Of a stretch of 64,000 nucleotides of DNA, positions 17,133 to 26,616 are shown piece after piece. Under the pieces are notes generated by a model that searched no databases, was not told the DNA's origin, and worked only from the letters and a program-made list of their open reading frames with translations. A program made the translations under genes and the position numbers. This stretch comes from Stutzerimonas stutzeri (GTDB lineage Bacteria; Pseudomonadota; Gammaproteobacteria; Pseudomonadales; Pseudomonadaceae): the NCBI RefSeq assembly GCF_024451105.1, contig NZ_JANGEY010000014.1:1-64000 (forward strand). Direction: 5' to 3'. Numbering within the stretch: position 1 is the first letter of the stretch; each line of letters begins with the position of its first letter.

Positions 17133-17396
17133 TTACTGCGGCTGCGGCGGCTCCAGACGGGCTTCCAGTTCGGCGACCCGCGCCTCGAGGGCTTCGAGGC
17201 GGGCGCGGGTGCGCGCCAGCACCGCCATCTGCGCGTCGAACTCGTCGCGGCCGACCAGGTCCAGCTTGCCGAAGGCGCCTTGCAGCAGGGCCTTGAACTG
17301 GCTTTCCAGTTCGGCGCGCGGCAGCGGCGAGTCGGCGCCGAACAGGCGGCTGGCCTGGTTGGCGAACAGGTCGAGTACGGTCTTCGGCGGCAGCAT
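17133..17396 (-). CDS. ubiK: Ubiquinone biosynthesis accessory factor UbiK (YqiC/BMFP family)
   Basis: 87 residues: an amphipathic N-terminal region (MLPPKTVLDLFANQASRLFG) and a strong C-terminal coiled coil (LARTRARLEALEARVAELEARLE), the BMFP/YqiC layout. UbiK helps assemble the Ubi metabolon around UbiJ and membrane lipids. The short gap to comM and shared strand suggest an operon. It is divergent from glnK, and its promoter shares the 490-bp region that holds the NtrC sites. Confidence 0.9.
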   Translation of the reverse strand: MLPPKTVLDLFANQASRLFGADSPLPRAELESQFKALLQGAFGKLDLVGRDEFDAQMAVLARTRARLEALEARVAELEARLEPPQPQ

Positions 17397-17430
17397 GGCA
17401 GTCTTCCATCAACGGGAGGGGGCAGTCTAG

Positions 17431-18225
<795 letters not shown>

Positions 18226-18526
18226 AGCGCGGCGCGCCAGCCAACTACTCCACCGAACCCCCACGCCCCAGGAGTACATCATGATGTTGCGTCAAGTTCC
18301 CAGGCAGGAAGCCACAGTGCCCCTCGCCAGCCTCAGCCAGCCGCTCGCCTGTGGTCGCTGCCTTGCGCACGACTCCGGGCGACAGGCTCGCCGCCGCTGA
18401 TCCGTGCCGCTGGCGCCCGAGGCGCCGCGCGGCCGCCCCCCTCGACTTTCGACATGGCCGGGTTCCCGTCACCGGGGCTCCGTGCCGCCTTGCGCTCCGG
18501 CGCCTTGGCCAGAGGCTGATAGAGAC
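18226..18526 (+). other. Long glnK-amtB spacer with an abandoned-looking start site
   Basis: A good ribosome site (CAGGAG) precedes ATGATGTTGCGT at 18281, but that frame stops after about 39 codons without resembling AmtB. Pseudomonas AmtB proteins that I recall begin with MTLRK plus a signal peptide, so this may be a relic of the original amtB 5' end, a leader peptide, or plain 5' leader. No other gene is supported. Confidence 0.4.
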
Positions 18527-19780
18527 ATGGAAAACACAGATCTGATTCAACTGCAGTACGGACTCGATACCTTCTACTTCGTCATGTGCGGCGCCTTGGT
18601 CATGTGGATGGCCGCCGGCTTCGCCATGCTCGAGTCGGGCCTGGTGCGGGCCAAGAACACCACCGAGATCCTCACCAAGAACGTCACCCTCTACGCGGTG
18701 GCTTGCGTGATGTACATGCTGGTCGGCTACCACATCATGTATTCCAGCCCCGAGGGCGGCTTCCTGCCCAGCCTGGGCTTCCTGATCGGCGACGAGCACG
18801 GCGTCGACAGCGTGATCGCCGGCGGCGACGGTGCGCCCTACTACTCGGCGCGCGCCGACTTCTTCTTCCAGGTGGTGTTCGTCGCCACCGCCATGTCGAT
18901 CGTCTCCGGTGCGGTGGCCGAGCGCATGAAGCTGTGGGCCTTCCTCGCCTTCGCGGTGGTGATGACCGGCTTCATCTACCCGATCCAGGGCTACTGGAAG
19001 TGGGGTTCGGGCTTCCTCAACGAGGCCGGCTTCCTCGACTTCGCCGGTTCCGGCGTGGTGCACATGGCCGGCGCCTCCGCCGCCCTGGCCGGCGTCCTGC
19101 TGCTCGGCGCGCGGCGCGGCAAGTACGGCCCGAACGGCCAGGTCAACGCCATCCCCGGCGCCAACCTGCCGCTGGCGACCCTCGGTGCGCTGATCCTGTG
19201 GATGGGCTGGTTCGGCTTCAACGGCGGCTCGCAACTGAAGGTGAGCACCGTCGAGGACGCCAACGCGGTGGCCGCCGCCTTCGTCAACACCAACATGGCC
19301 GCTGCCGGCGGTCTGCTGGCCGCGCTGATCGTCGCCCGCATCGTGTTCGGCAAGTTCGACCTGACCATGGCCCTCAACGGCGCCCTGGCCGGTCTGGTGT
19401 CGATCACCGCCGAGCCGGTGACCCCGTCGGTACTGGCCGCCACCCTGATCGGCGGCGTGGGCGGTGCCCTGGTGGTCGGCGGCGTGGTGACCCTCGACAA
19501 GCTGAAGATCGACGATCCGGTCGGTGCCATCTCGGTGCATGGTCTGGCCGGTATCTGGGGCCTGCTGGCGGTGCCGCTGACCAACGCGGACGGCAGCTTC
19601 GGCGCCCAGCTGCTCGGCATCGTCTGCATCTTCGGCTGGGTGTTCGCCGCCAGCCTGGTGGTCTGGGCGATCCTCAAGGCGGTGATCGGCCTGCGCGTCG
19701 ACCCGGAAGACGAGTACACCGGCGTGGACATCGCCGAGTGCGGCATGGAGGCCTATCCGGAATTCACTCGCAAGAGCTGA
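18527..19780 (+). CDS. amtB: Ammonium transporter (Amt family)
   Basis: 417 residues, about eleven membrane segments. Amt signatures are present: GFAMLESGLVRAKN (after TM1), DFAGSGVVHMAGA (the D and first pore His), GWFGFNGGS, and the second pore His in GAISVHGLAGIWG. It conducts ammonium/ammonia into the cell and is gated by GlnK. It begins directly with a short cytosolic or periplasmic end (MENTDLIQLQYGLDTFYFVM) and has no cleavable signal peptide, and its TM1-TM2 sequence differs from the usual Pseudomonas AmtB, so it looks like another Amt subfamily. The Shine-Dalgarno is weak (GAGAC); expression may depend on coupling with glnK. Confidence 0.93.
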   Translation: MENTDLIQLQYGLDTFYFVMCGALVMWMAAGFAMLESGLVRAKNTTEILTKNVTLYAVACVMYMLVGYHIMYSSPEGGFLPSLGFLIGDEHGVDSVIAGGDGAPYYSARADFFFQVVFVATAMSIVSGAVAERMKLWAFLAFAVVMTGFIYPIQGYWKWGSGFLNEAGFLDFAGSGVVHMAGASAALAGVLLLGARRGKYGPNGQVNAIPGANLPLATLGALILWMGWFGFNGGSQLKVSTVEDANAVAAAFVNTNMAAAGGLLAALIVARIVFGKFDLTMALNGALAGLVSITAEPVTPSVLAATLIGGVGGALVVGGVVTLDKLKIDDPVGAISVHGLAGIWGLLAVPLTNADGSFGAQLLGIVCIFGWVFAASLVVWAILKAVIGLRVDPEDEYTGVDIAECGMEAYPEFTRKS

Positions 19781-19806
19781 TCCGGCGGTTTCGTCGAGCA
19801 CGACAA

Positions 19807-19835
19807 GGGGCGCCTGCGGGCGCCCTTTGCTTTTT
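19807..19835 (+). terminator. Rho-independent terminator after amtB
   Basis: Stem GGGCGCC/GGCGCCC with a TGCG loop followed by TTTGCTTTTT, 27 bp after the amtB stop. Confidence 0.85.
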
Positions 19836-20004
19836 CTCGCGGCACGCTAGAATGCGCGCAAACGGGCCGGCCGCCCGCCTTGCCGGCGCCATCGCGGTGG
19901 CGCGCGAGGCCTGGCGGGGCCGGCGAATCCGCACCGGCGGCGCGCACGGGCGACGCGGCTGGGCTATAAACACTCTGCTTTTCAGCAGCAGCATGGGGTT
20001 GATC

Positions 20005-20316
20005 ATGAGCGAAGAAGATCTCGAACAGGACGAGCTTGAGGGAACCGAGGAGGCCGACGAGGAGCTGGGCGCCGCTCCGGACGACGACGGCGACGGCGAC
20101 GACGAGGTGGCGGCCCCGGTCGCCAAGAAGGCCAAGAAGGAGCCCGAGCCCGAGGAGCTGCCCTCCATCGAGGCCAAGCAGAAGGAGCGCGACGCGCTGG
20201 CCAGGGCAATGGAGGAATTCCTCGCCCGCGGCGGCAAGGTGCAGGAAATCGAATCCAACGTGGTTGCCGACCCGCCGAAGAAGCCGGACAGCAAGTACGG
20301 CAGCCGCCCCATCTGA
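20005..20316 (+). CDS. sutA: RNA polymerase-associated transcriptional regulator SutA
   Basis: 103 residues. A long acidic, disordered N-terminal part (MSEEDLEQDELEGTEEADEE...) leads into a conserved core ELPSIEAKQKERDALARAMEEFLARGG and a basic tail ending KKPDSKYGSRPI. This is the layout of SutA, which binds RNA polymerase and supports transcription, notably of rRNA, in slow-growing cells. The position just after amtB matches P. aeruginosa as I recall it. A TATAAA -10-like element lies about 40 bp upstream. An ATG four codons earlier is possible, but MSEED is the usual start. Confidence 0.88.
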   Translation: MSEEDLEQDELEGTEEADEELGAAPDDDGDGDDEVAAPVAKKAKKEPEPEELPSIEAKQKERDALARAMEEFLARGGKVQEIESNVVADPPKKPDSKYGSRPI

Positions 20317-20342
20317 CCGATCCCGGTCGCTGGCAGGCGCAA

Positions 20343-20376
20343 GGGCGATCCCGGAGTGTCCGGGGCCGCCCTTTTC
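20343..20376. terminator. Bidirectional terminator between sutA and the CPBP protease gene
   Basis: Nested stem GGGCG-AT-CCCGG / CCGGG-GC-CGCCC followed by TTTTCC, midway between two convergent genes. Confidence 0.8.
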
Positions 20377-20381
20377 CGTTT

Positions 20382-21170
20382 TCAGAGGCTGCGCAGCGGA
20401 TAGCTGAGCAGCAGGAAGTGCACCAGGTTGACCGTGCCGTGCAGCAGCACCGCCGCCCACAGCCGGCCGGACAGCCGCAGCACCCAGCCGTAGCCGAGTC
20501 CGGCCAGGGCGGCGGCGATGGCGAAGCCCGTGCTGAACGGCAGGTGGGCCAGCCCGAACAGCGCCGCGCCGACGGCGATGCCGCGCGCCGCGCCGAGGCG
20601 CTCGACCAGCGCGCCCTGCAGCAGGCCGCGGAACAGCAGTTCCTCGGCCAGCGCGGTGACGCCTAGGTTGAGTGCCAGCCAGAGGGCCAGCTCCGGCGGC
20701 CACTTCGGCTGCCAGGCGACCACGCCGAGGGCCAGGGCCAGCGCCGGCACCGCCAGCAGGGTGAGCAGCGCGCAGCCCCAGGCCTGCCCCGTTCGGCTCG
20801 CAGGCGCGCGCGGCTGGTGCAGCCACCAGGCCAGCAGGACGGCGCCGAGCAGCAGCTTGTCCCAGTGCAGGCGCAGCGCGTAGGGCGTGGCGTCGGCGCT
20901 GAACGGACGCGCTGCGCCGAGCGCCAGCGGTGCGAAGCCCGGCACGAGGTGGGCGGCCAGCGCCGCGCCGGCCAGCAGGGTCGCGACCAGCCACGATCCG
21001 GCCGTCAGCTGGCGTGGCGGGTGGAGCACCCAGATGGCGAACAGTGCGCCGAGCAGCACGCCGAGCGGCTGGATGCCGCCGGCCAATGCGCCGGCGAGCA
21101 GCACCGTCGGCGGCAGCAGCGTGGCGGGGCGTCGGGTGGCGAGCGCGGTCGGCGCGCCGGCGTCGCTCAT
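20382..21170 (-). CDS. CPBP-family intramembrane metalloprotease
   Basis: 262 residues, mostly hydrophobic with about seven or eight membrane segments. The three CPBP (Abi, PF02517) motifs are visible: EELLFRG (EExxxR) near residue 175, FGLAHLP (FxxxH) near 205 and HGTVN near 243. They form the glutamate/histidine metal site of this protease family. The substrate is unknown; relatives act in prenyl-protein processing, peptide self-immunity or sigma-factor control. Its ATG overlaps the stop of the upstream HAD phosphatase gene by 4 bp, so the two are translationally coupled. Confidence 0.88.
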   Translation of the reverse strand: MSDAGAPTALATRRPATLLPPTVLLAGALAGGIQPLGVLLGALFAIWVLHPPRQLTAGSWLVATLLAGAALAAHLVPGFAPLALGAARPFSADATPYALRLHWDKLLLGAVLLAWWLHQPRAPASRTGQAWGCALLTLLAVPALALALGVVAWQPKWPPELALWLALNLGVTALAEELLFRGLLQGALVERLGAARGIAVGAALFGLAHLPFSTGFAIAAALAGLGYGWVLRLSGRLWAAVLLHGTVNLVHFLLLSYPLRSL

Positions 21171-21868
21171 CGGCGGGCCTGCCAGGACTCCAGCAGCGCC
21201 GGCAGCTCGGCGAGGCTGGCGATCTGCGCGTGCGGCTCGCGCTCGCCCTCCCAGGCCTTGCCCTGCGGGTTGATCCAGATGGCGCGCAGGCCGGCGCCGA
21301 GGGCGCCGGCGACGTCGTCGCGCGGATGGTCGCCGACGTGCACGGCCTCCTGCGCGCTCACCCCGGCGCGCGCCAGCGCGGCCCGGAAGGCGCGCGGGTC
21401 GGGCTTGGCCACGCCGAGCTGTTCGGCGCTGCAGGCGAAGCGGAAGTAGTCGGCGATACCGATGCGCCGCACGTCGGCGTTGCCGTTGGTCAGCACGCCC
21501 AGGGTGAAGCGTTCGGCCAGCCGCGCCAGGGTCGGGCGCGCCTCGGGGAACAGGCGGACCTGCTGGCGTGCGGCGAGAAAGTGCCGGAAGGCCTGCTCGG
21601 CCAGCCGGGCCTGCTCGGCCTCGGCGTAGCCGGCGGCTCCCAGGCTGTCGCGCAGCATGCGCCGGCGCAGTTCGCTGACCCGGCCCTTGAGCTGCGGCTC
21701 CCGCTCCAGCAGGCGGCGGCGCTGCTCGCGCAGGCGTTCGGCGGGATCGACGAGGCGCGGCGCGTGCGCGGCCAGCCAGGCCTGCAGGGCGAGTTCGGCC
21801 GCCTGCAGCACCGGCGGCGCGTCCCACAGGGTGTCGTCGAGGTCGAAGATGATCAGGCGCAGACTCAA
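21167..21868 (-). CDS. HAD-superfamily hydrolase (YigB-like)
   Basis: 233 residues from a TTG start (LSLRLIIFDLDDTLWD), with GGAG 9 nt upstream; an ATG 13 codons earlier gives an untypical Arg-rich leader. HAD motifs: DLDDT (nucleophile Asp), LTNGN, KPDPRAF and VGDHPRDDVAGA. The helical cap is inserted after motif I (subfamily IA). YigB-type enzymes hydrolyse FMN and other small phosphates. The neighbouring xerC remnant upstream is the classic pseudomonad arrangement (xerC then this HAD gene). Confidence 0.9.
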   Translation of the reverse strand: MSLRLIIFDLDDTLWDAPPVLQAAELALQAWLAAHAPRLVDPAERLREQRRRLLEREPQLKGRVSELRRRMLRDSLGAAGYAEAEQARLAEQAFRHFLAARQQVRLFPEARPTLARLAERFTLGVLTNGNADVRRIGIADYFRFACSAEQLGVAKPDPRAFRAALARAGVSAQEAVHVGDHPRDDVAGALGAGLRAIWINPQGKAWEGEREPHAQIASLAELPALLESWQARR

Positions 21869-21926
21869 GCAGGCTCTCCGCGGTGGCCGAGCGATTCGCT
21901 CAACCACTGCATCATACCGGCAAAGC

Positions 21927-22442
21927 TCAGTCCTGGCTGTCGTCGTCCGCCGCGGCGTGCCGTCGGGCGCGCGGATGGGCGCGCCGGTAGACCTGCGCCA
22001 GATAGCGGAAGTCGAGGCGTGCGTAGGCCTGCGCGCGCTCGCCGGTCGGGTCGTCCGGCGGCTCGCCGGCGGCGGCTCGTTCCTGCCCGGCGGCGGGCTC
22101 GACGGCGGGCGGCACGGCGGCGCCCGCCGCGCGCAGACCGGCCTGGCGCACCCGCTGCTGCACGGCGCGCGGGGTCAGTCGCCGACCGTGGCGGCCGACG
22201 AACAGCGCCGGCTCGACGGCGACCTCCTGGCGCCTGCCCAGCCAGGCCTGCAGCGCCGCGCACGGTCGCGGGCCGAGCGGCAGCTCGCGGGGGCGGCCGT
22301 CCTTGCCGGACAGGCGCAGCAGGCCGGCGGCGAGGTCGAGCTGCGCGAGATCGAGGGCGGCCAGCGCGCAGAGGCGCAGCCCGCTGGCGTAGAACAGTTC
22401 GAGCAGCGCCCGGTCGCGGCAGCTGCGGAAGTCGTCCGCCAT
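21927..22442 (-). pseudogene. xerC: Decayed tyrosine recombinase XerC
   Basis: 171 codons remain of about 300. Residues 1-110 match the start of the XerC catalytic domain (ADDFRSCRDRALLELFYASGLRLCAL, first catalytic Arg; SGKDGRPRELPLG; LFVGRHGRRLTPRAVQQRVRQAG). The tail QAYARLDFRYLAQVYRRAHPRARR matches the XerC end with the Tyr nucleophile. Between them, the stretch that should carry HxxR, the helix with the second His and the LLGH motif is replaced by Pro/Ala/Glu-rich sequence. The whole N-terminal core-binding (SAM-like) domain is absent: the ATG sits 4 bp after the DUF484 stop, where intact xerC normally starts. The result cannot be a working recombinase by family knowledge. Confidence 0.8.
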
Positions 22443-22446
22443 GGCC

Positions 22447-23142
22447 TCAGCGCACCGCGCGCAGCGGCGGCACCAGGCGCGGCAGCAGGCGGGCGACGAT
22501 CTCCGCGACGTGGGCGAGGAACACCGTGCCCAGCGAGCTCTTGTAGTGTTGCGGGTCGGGGCTGCCGAGGGCCAGCACGCCGTGCAGGCCCTGGTGGTCG
22601 AGCACCGCCACCGCCGCCGAGCCGATGCTGGCGAGGTTCTCGGCGGGGAACAGGAAGGCCAGCTCCTCGGCGCGCAGCACGCCGCACACCGTGCGGTTGC
22701 CGCCGAGCAGGGCGCCGATGCGCTGCTGGGCTTCGCCCTGGCCGACCCAGCGGCCCACCGCCGGCGGATTGTCGCTGAACAGCAGCAGGCTGACGCAGGG
22801 CACCTGGAAGTCGTGGCGCAGGCCGTCCTCCACCGCGGCGACCAGCTCCTCGAGGCTCTCGGCGTCGAGCAGGGCGACGATCAGCCGACGGGTGCGCTCG
22901 AACAGGCGGTCGTTGTCGCGGGCGATGTCCATCAGTTGGGTCAGGCGCGTGCGCAGCTCGTGGTTGCGCTCGCGCAGCAGGCGCAGCTGGCGCTCGACCA
23001 GCGACACCGCATGCCCGGCCTCGTGGGGAATCAGCAACTGCTCGAGCAGTTCGTCGCGCCCGACGAAGAACCGCGGGTGCGCCGCCAGCCAGGCGGCGAC
23101 CTGCTCGGCGTCCAGCTCCGGCACCTCGAGCCGCTCGTTCAC
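22447..23142 (-). CDS. DUF484 family protein
   Basis: 231 residues. A short N-terminal region ([31 protein letters not shown]) leads through a coiled coil ([21 protein letters not shown]) into a GAF-like domain (about 85-225). DUF484 sits between dapF and xerC across gamma-proteobacteria; its function is unknown, with signal binding by the GAF fold as one possibility. The GTG start overlaps the dapF stop (GTGA), showing translational coupling. Confidence 0.9.
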   Translation of the reverse strand: MNERLEVPELDAEQVAAWLAAHPRFFVGRDELLEQLLIPHEAGHAVSLVERQLRLLRERNHELRTRLTQLMDIARDNDRLFERTRRLIVALLDAESLEELVAAVEDGLRHDFQVPCVSLLLFSDNPPAVGRWVGQGEAQQRIGALLGGNRTVCGVLRAEELAFLFPAENLASIGSAAVAVLDHQGLHGVLALGSPDPQHYKSSLGTVFLAHVAEIVARLLPRLVPPLRAVR

Positions 23143-23969
23143 AGGCGCACCTGGCCTTCGAACACGCGCAGCGCCGGTCCGGTCATCAGCACCGGCGCGC
23201 CGGGGCCGGCCCACTCGATGGACAGCTTGCCGCCGGGCAGCTCGATCTGCACCGGCGACTGCAGCCAGCCCTGGCGGATGCCGGCCACCGCGGCGGCGCA
23301 GGCGCCGGTGCCGCAGGCCTGGGTCTCGCCGCAGCCGCGCTCCCATACACGCAGGCGCGCATGGTGGGCGTCGACCACCTGCAGGAAGCCGATGTTGGCC
23401 TTCTGCGGGAAGCGCGGATGGGTTTCCAGCTGCGGGCCCAGCTCGTGCACCGGCGCCGTGTCGACGTTGTCGACGCGCAGCACGCCGTGCGGGTTGCCCA
23501 TCGAGACGGCGGCCAGCTCGACGCGCTGGCCGCCGACCTCGACCTCGTAGGCAAGCGCCGCTTCCGGGGCGACGAAGGGGATCTCGGCGGGCGCCAGGCG
23601 CGGCGCGCCCATGTCCACGGTGATCTGCCCGTCGCTGCGCACGTTCAGTTCGATCACGCTGTTCTTGGTCTCGACACGGATGCGCTTCTTGGCGGTCAGC
23701 CGCTTGTCCAGCACGAAGCGGGCGAAGCAGCGCGCGCCGTTGCCGCACTGCTCCACCTCGGAGCCGTCGGCATTGAAGATGCGGTAGCGGAAGTCGACGT
23801 CCGGGCGGCTCGGCGGCTCGACGATCAGCAGCTGGTCGAAGCCGACGCCGGTGTGGCGGTCGCCCCACTGGCGCACGTGCTTGGGCTGGATGTGGGCGTG
23901 CTGGGTGACCAGGTCGAGGACCATGAAGTCGTTGCCCAGCCCGTGCATCTTGGTGAAACGCAGCAGCAT
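23139..23969 (-). CDS. dapF: Diaminopimelate epimerase DapF
   Basis: 276 residues, the normal length. The two catalytic Cys are present: C75 in [16 protein letters not shown] and the second in [10 protein letters not shown] near residue 219. It converts LL- to meso-diaminopimelate without a cofactor, for lysine and peptidoglycan. It begins 13 bp after lysA ends, and its stop overlaps the DUF484 start, forming a lysA-dapF-DUF484 operon. Confidence 0.97.
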   Translation of the reverse strand: MLLRFTKMHGLGNDFMVLDLVTQHAHIQPKHVRQWGDRHTGVGFDQLLIVEPPSRPDVDFRYRIFNADGSEVEQCGNGARCFARFVLDKRLTAKKRIRVETKNSVIELNVRSDGQITVDMGAPRLAPAEIPFVAPEAALAYEVEVGGQRVELAAVSMGNPHGVLRVDNVDTAPVHELGPQLETHPRFPQKANIGFLQVVDAHHARLRVWERGCGETQACGTGACAAAVAGIRQGWLQSPVQIELPGGKLSIEWAGPGAPVLMTGPALRVFEGQVRL

Positions 23970-23982
23970 GCCGACCTCCGGA

Positions 23983-25230
23983 TCAGTTGGGCAGCAGGCT
24001 TTCGCCGGCGAACAGCTCTTCGAGGGTTTCGCGGCGGCGCACCAGGTGCACCGCTTCGCCATCGACCAGCACCTCGGCGGCGCGGCCGCGGGTGTTGTAG
24101 TTGGAGCTCATCACGAAGCCGTAGGCGCCGGCCGAGCGCACCGCCAGCAGGTCGCCCTCGGCCAGCACCAGCTCGCGGTCCTTGCCGAGGAAGTCGCCGG
24201 TCTCGCAGATCGGCCCGACCAGGTCGTAGCGGCGCGCCTCGCCCGCGCGCGGCTGCACCGGCACGATGTCCATCCACGCCTGGTACAGCGCCGGGCGGAT
24301 CAGGTCGTTCATCGCCGCGTCGATCACCGCGAAGTCCTTGTGCTCGGTGTGCTTGAGGAACTCGACGCGGGTCAGCAGCACGCCGGCGTTGGCGACGATC
24401 GAGCGGCCCGGCTCGAACACCAGGGCCAGCTGGCGGCCGGCCAGGCGCTCGCGCACCGCCTTGATGTAGTCGCCGGCCAGCGGCGGCTGCTCGTCGCGGT
24501 AGCGCACACCGAGGCCGCCGCCGAGGTCCAGGTGCCTGATCTGGATGCCGCGTTCGGCGAGGCGGTCGACCAGCGCCAGCAGGCGCTCGAGGGCGTCGAG
24601 GAACGGCTCGAGCTGGGTCAGCTGCGAGCCGATGTGGCAGTCGACGCCGACCACTTCCAGGTTCGGCAGCTCGGCGGCGCGGGCGTACACGGCCTCGGCG
24701 ACGTCGATGCTGATGCCGAACTTGTTCTCCTTGAGGCCGGTGGAGATGTACGGGTGGGTCTGCGCATCGACGTCGGGGTTGACGCGCAGCGATACCGGCG
24801 CCTTGACGCCCAGCTCGGCCGCCACCTGCTGCAGGCGCTCCAGCTCGACGTCGGACTCGACGTTGAAGCAGTGCACGCCGACTTCCAGCGCGCGGCGCAT
24901 GTCGTCGCGGCTCTTGCCGACCCCGGAGAACACCACCTTGGCCGGATCGCCGCCGGCCGCCAGCACGCGCTCCAGCTCGCCGCGCGAGACGATGTCGAAG
25001 CCGGCGCCGAGGCGGGCGAGCAGGTTGAGCACGCCGAGGTTGGAGTTGGCCTTGACCGCGAAGCACACCAGGTGCTCCATGCCGGCCAGCGCATCGGCAT
25101 AGGCGCGGTACTGCGCCTCGATGTGCGCGCGCGAATAGACGTAGGTGGGGGTGCCGAAGCGTTCGGCGATCGCGGACAGCGCCGCGCCTTCCGCGAACAG
25201 CTGGCCGTCGCGGTACTCGAAGGGTTGCAT
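23983..25230 (-). CDS. lysA: Diaminopimelate decarboxylase LysA
   Basis: 415 residues. PLP-binding Lys in CFAVKANSN (about residue 60), the glycine-rich phosphate loop [21 protein letters not shown], and the substrate Cys in [11 protein letters not shown]. It makes L-lysine from meso-diaminopimelate, the step after DapF in the same operon. Preceded about 45 bp upstream by lptM on the same strand. Confidence 0.97.
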   Translation of the reverse strand: MQPFEYRDGQLFAEGAALSAIAERFGTPTYVYSRAHIEAQYRAYADALAGMEHLVCFAVKANSNLGVLNLLARLGAGFDIVSRGELERVLAAGGDPAKVVFSGVGKSRDDMRRALEVGVHCFNVESDVELERLQQVAAELGVKAPVSLRVNPDVDAQTHPYISTGLKENKFGISIDVAEAVYARAAELPNLEVVGVDCHIGSQLTQLEPFLDALERLLALVDRLAERGIQIRHLDLGGGLGVRYRDEQPPLAGDYIKAVRERLAGRQLALVFEPGRSIVANAGVLLTRVEFLKHTEHKDFAVIDAAMNDLIRPALYQAWMDIVPVQPRAGEARRYDLVGPICETGDFLGKDRELVLAEGDLLAVRSAGAYGFVMSSNYNTRGRAAEVLVDGEAVHLVRRRETLEELFAGESLLPN

Positions 25231-25273
25231 GCAGCCTCCTGGGGCGCCCGCCCGCAGGCGGACGCAGGGAATC

Positions 25274-25408
25274 TTAGAATTCGAAACGGTCTTTGCTGCT
25301 ACCGGCCTTTTCGTCGCCCGGAAGATACAGCGGACCCTTCTGGCCGCAGCCGCTGAGGCCGGCGCCGAGCACGATCAGCGCGAGGAGGGGAAGCAGCAAG
25401 CGCTTCAT
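25274..25408 (-). CDS. lptM: LptM (YifL/LppL) small lipoprotein
   Basis: 44 residues: a lipoprotein signal with lipobox LSGC at residues 18-21, then [11 protein letters not shown], the conserved LptM motif. LptM assists oxidative maturation of the LptDE outer-membrane LPS translocon. It is placed just before lysA, as in other pseudomonads, and is divergent from cyaY. Confidence 0.92.
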   Translation of the reverse strand: MKRLLLPLLALIVLGAGLSGCGQKGPLYLPGDEKAGSSKDRFEF

Positions 25409-25547
25409 GGCGGAAATCCTTGTAAAAGCATCGATTGCGCCGGAGTATACCGACCCCCCGAGGGCTTGCCTATGCGCCGGGACGCACGGCGGGCGCGGCC
25501 TGCGGCCGGGGGTTGATGCCCGTCCCATCCCAGTGGAGAGAGAGTTG

Positions 25548-25880
25548 ATGAGTCTGAGCGAAGCACGCTTCCACAGCCTGGTGGACGCCCTGCAGCGGGC
25601 GGTCGAGGACGCCTTCGACGCCAGCGATCTGGATGTCGACCTGGAGAACAGCGGCGGCGTGCTGACCGTGCGCTTCGACAACGGCAGCCAGCTGATCTTC
25701 AGCCGCCAGGAGCCGCTGCGCCAGCTGTGGCTGGCAGCGCGCTCGGGCGGCTTCCACTTCGACTACGACGAGTCGGCCAGCCGCTGGGTGTGCGATGCCA
25801 ATGGCGAGGCGCTGACCGAGATGCTGGCGCGCCTGGTGCGCGAGCAGGGCGGCGAGGACGTCGACTTCTCCGCGCTCTGA
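25548..25880 (+). CDS. cyaY: Iron donor/frataxin CyaY
   Basis: 110 residues. The N-terminal helix is acidic ([21 protein letters not shown]) and is followed by the frataxin beta-sheet ([26 protein letters not shown]) with GGFHFDY and W. It binds iron and regulates Fe-S cluster assembly on IscS/IscU. Divergent from lpt[11 protein letters not shown] precedes the ATG. Confidence 0.95.
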   Translation: MSLSEARFHSLVDALQRAVEDAFDASDLDVDLENSGGVLTVRFDNGSQLIFSRQEPLRQLWLAARSGGFHFDYDESASRWVCDANGEALTEMLARLVREQGGEDVDFSAL

Positions 25881-25919
25881 GCTTTTTCCCTGCCGGGTCG
25901 GGCGATTGACCCGGCCGGC

Positions 25920-25947
25920 TTGCCTATTCGCCTTGCTGTGGTATGGT
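25920..25947 (+). promoter_or_regulatory. Promoter of the rnk leader RNA
   Basis: TTGCCT and TATGGT are separated by 16 bp, a fair sigma-70 promoter that would start transcription at about 25954, exactly where the long leader helix begins. Confidence 0.5.
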
Positions 25948-25953
25948 CGCTGC

Positions 25954-26106
25954 AAACCCCGCCTGCGCCGGTTGTGTAAAGACACCGCGTCGGGCGATGC
26001 GCCGTTGAAAGCGGTCGGCCCCCATGGCCGCCCTTTCGGCTTTGCTTCGCCGACGTTCGCGACGTTTTCACACAGCCTGCTCGGGCGGGGTTTTGCTTTT
26101 TCCCGA
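25954..26106 (+). ncRNA. Structured rnk leader (putative attenuator or small RNA)
   Basis: The 5' end AAACCCCGCC pairs with GGCGGGGTTT at 26084-26093, and GGTTGTGTAAA (25970-25980) pairs with TTTTCACACAGCC just before it. These close a ~140-nt multibranched RNA that ends in TTTTGCTTTTT. Terminator formation therefore depends on long-range pairing. I recall an Rfam 'rnk leader' family in Pseudomonas proposed as an attenuator, and this fits it. Termination here would yield a small RNA; read-through expresses rnk, which starts at 26133. Confidence 0.65.
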
Positions 26107-26132
26107 TCACGTCAAGGAGCCCTGCCGACATC

Positions 26133-26537
26133 ATGAGCCTGTCGCCGCCCATCACCATCACTCGTCTCGACCTGCAGCGTCTGGAGAAGCTGCTGGACAG
26201 CCTGGAGGACTACGGCCCCACCGCCGAGGCACTGGAGCGCGAACTCGAGCGCGCCGAGGTGGTCGGTCTCGACGCGGTGCCGCCGGGCGTGGTGACCATG
26301 AACTCCACCGCCCACTGCCGCGAGGAAGCCAGCGGCAAGGAATACCACCTGACCCTGGTCTACCCGCACGAGGCGGGCGCCGAGGGCACGGTATCGGTGC
26401 TGGCGCCGGTCGGCTGTGCGCTGCTCGGCCTGTCGGTGGGGCAGACCATCGACTGGGAAGTGCCCGGCGGCAAGCGTCTCAAGCTGACCCTGCTGGGCGT
26501 CGACTACCAGCCGGAGGCGGCCGGCGAGGTGCGCTGA
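26133..26537 (+). CDS. rnk: Nucleoside diphosphate kinase regulator Rnk
   Basis: 134 residues. An N-terminal coiled coil (ITITRLDLQRLEKLLDSLEDY...ELERAEVV) is followed by a GreA/GreB C-terminal-like domain (VVTMNSTAHCR, VSVLAPVGCALLGLSVGQTIDWEVPGG). Rnk binds RNA polymerase and influences nucleoside diphosphate kinase levels and, in pseudomonads, alginate. Behind the structured leader above. Confidence 0.95.
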   Translation: MSLSPPITITRLDLQRLEKLLDSLEDYGPTAEALERELERAEVVGLDAVPPGVVTMNSTAHCREEASGKEYHLTLVYPHEAGAEGTVSVLAPVGCALLGLSVGQTIDWEVPGGKRLKLTLLGVDYQPEAAGEVR

Positions 26538-26559
26538 CGGCAGCCCTGACGGCAAGAGA

Positions 26560-26605
26560 ACGCAAACAGCCCGCGACCGGGAAACCGGCGCGGGCTGTTG
26601 CGTTT
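26560..26605. terminator. Bidirectional terminator after rnk
   Basis: AACAGCCCGCG / CGCGGGCTGTT (26565-26575, 26589-26599), extended by CGCA/TGCG with a bulge. The stem sits between rnk and a convergent gene; there are few T residues on either side. Confidence 0.7.
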
Positions 26606-26616
26606 GTGGAGGGCGG

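Noticed and set aside
18281-18400. Short frame MMLRQVPRQEA... as a real gene
   Set aside because: Good ribosome site, but only about 39 codons with no recognisable feature; kept as part of the spacer description instead.
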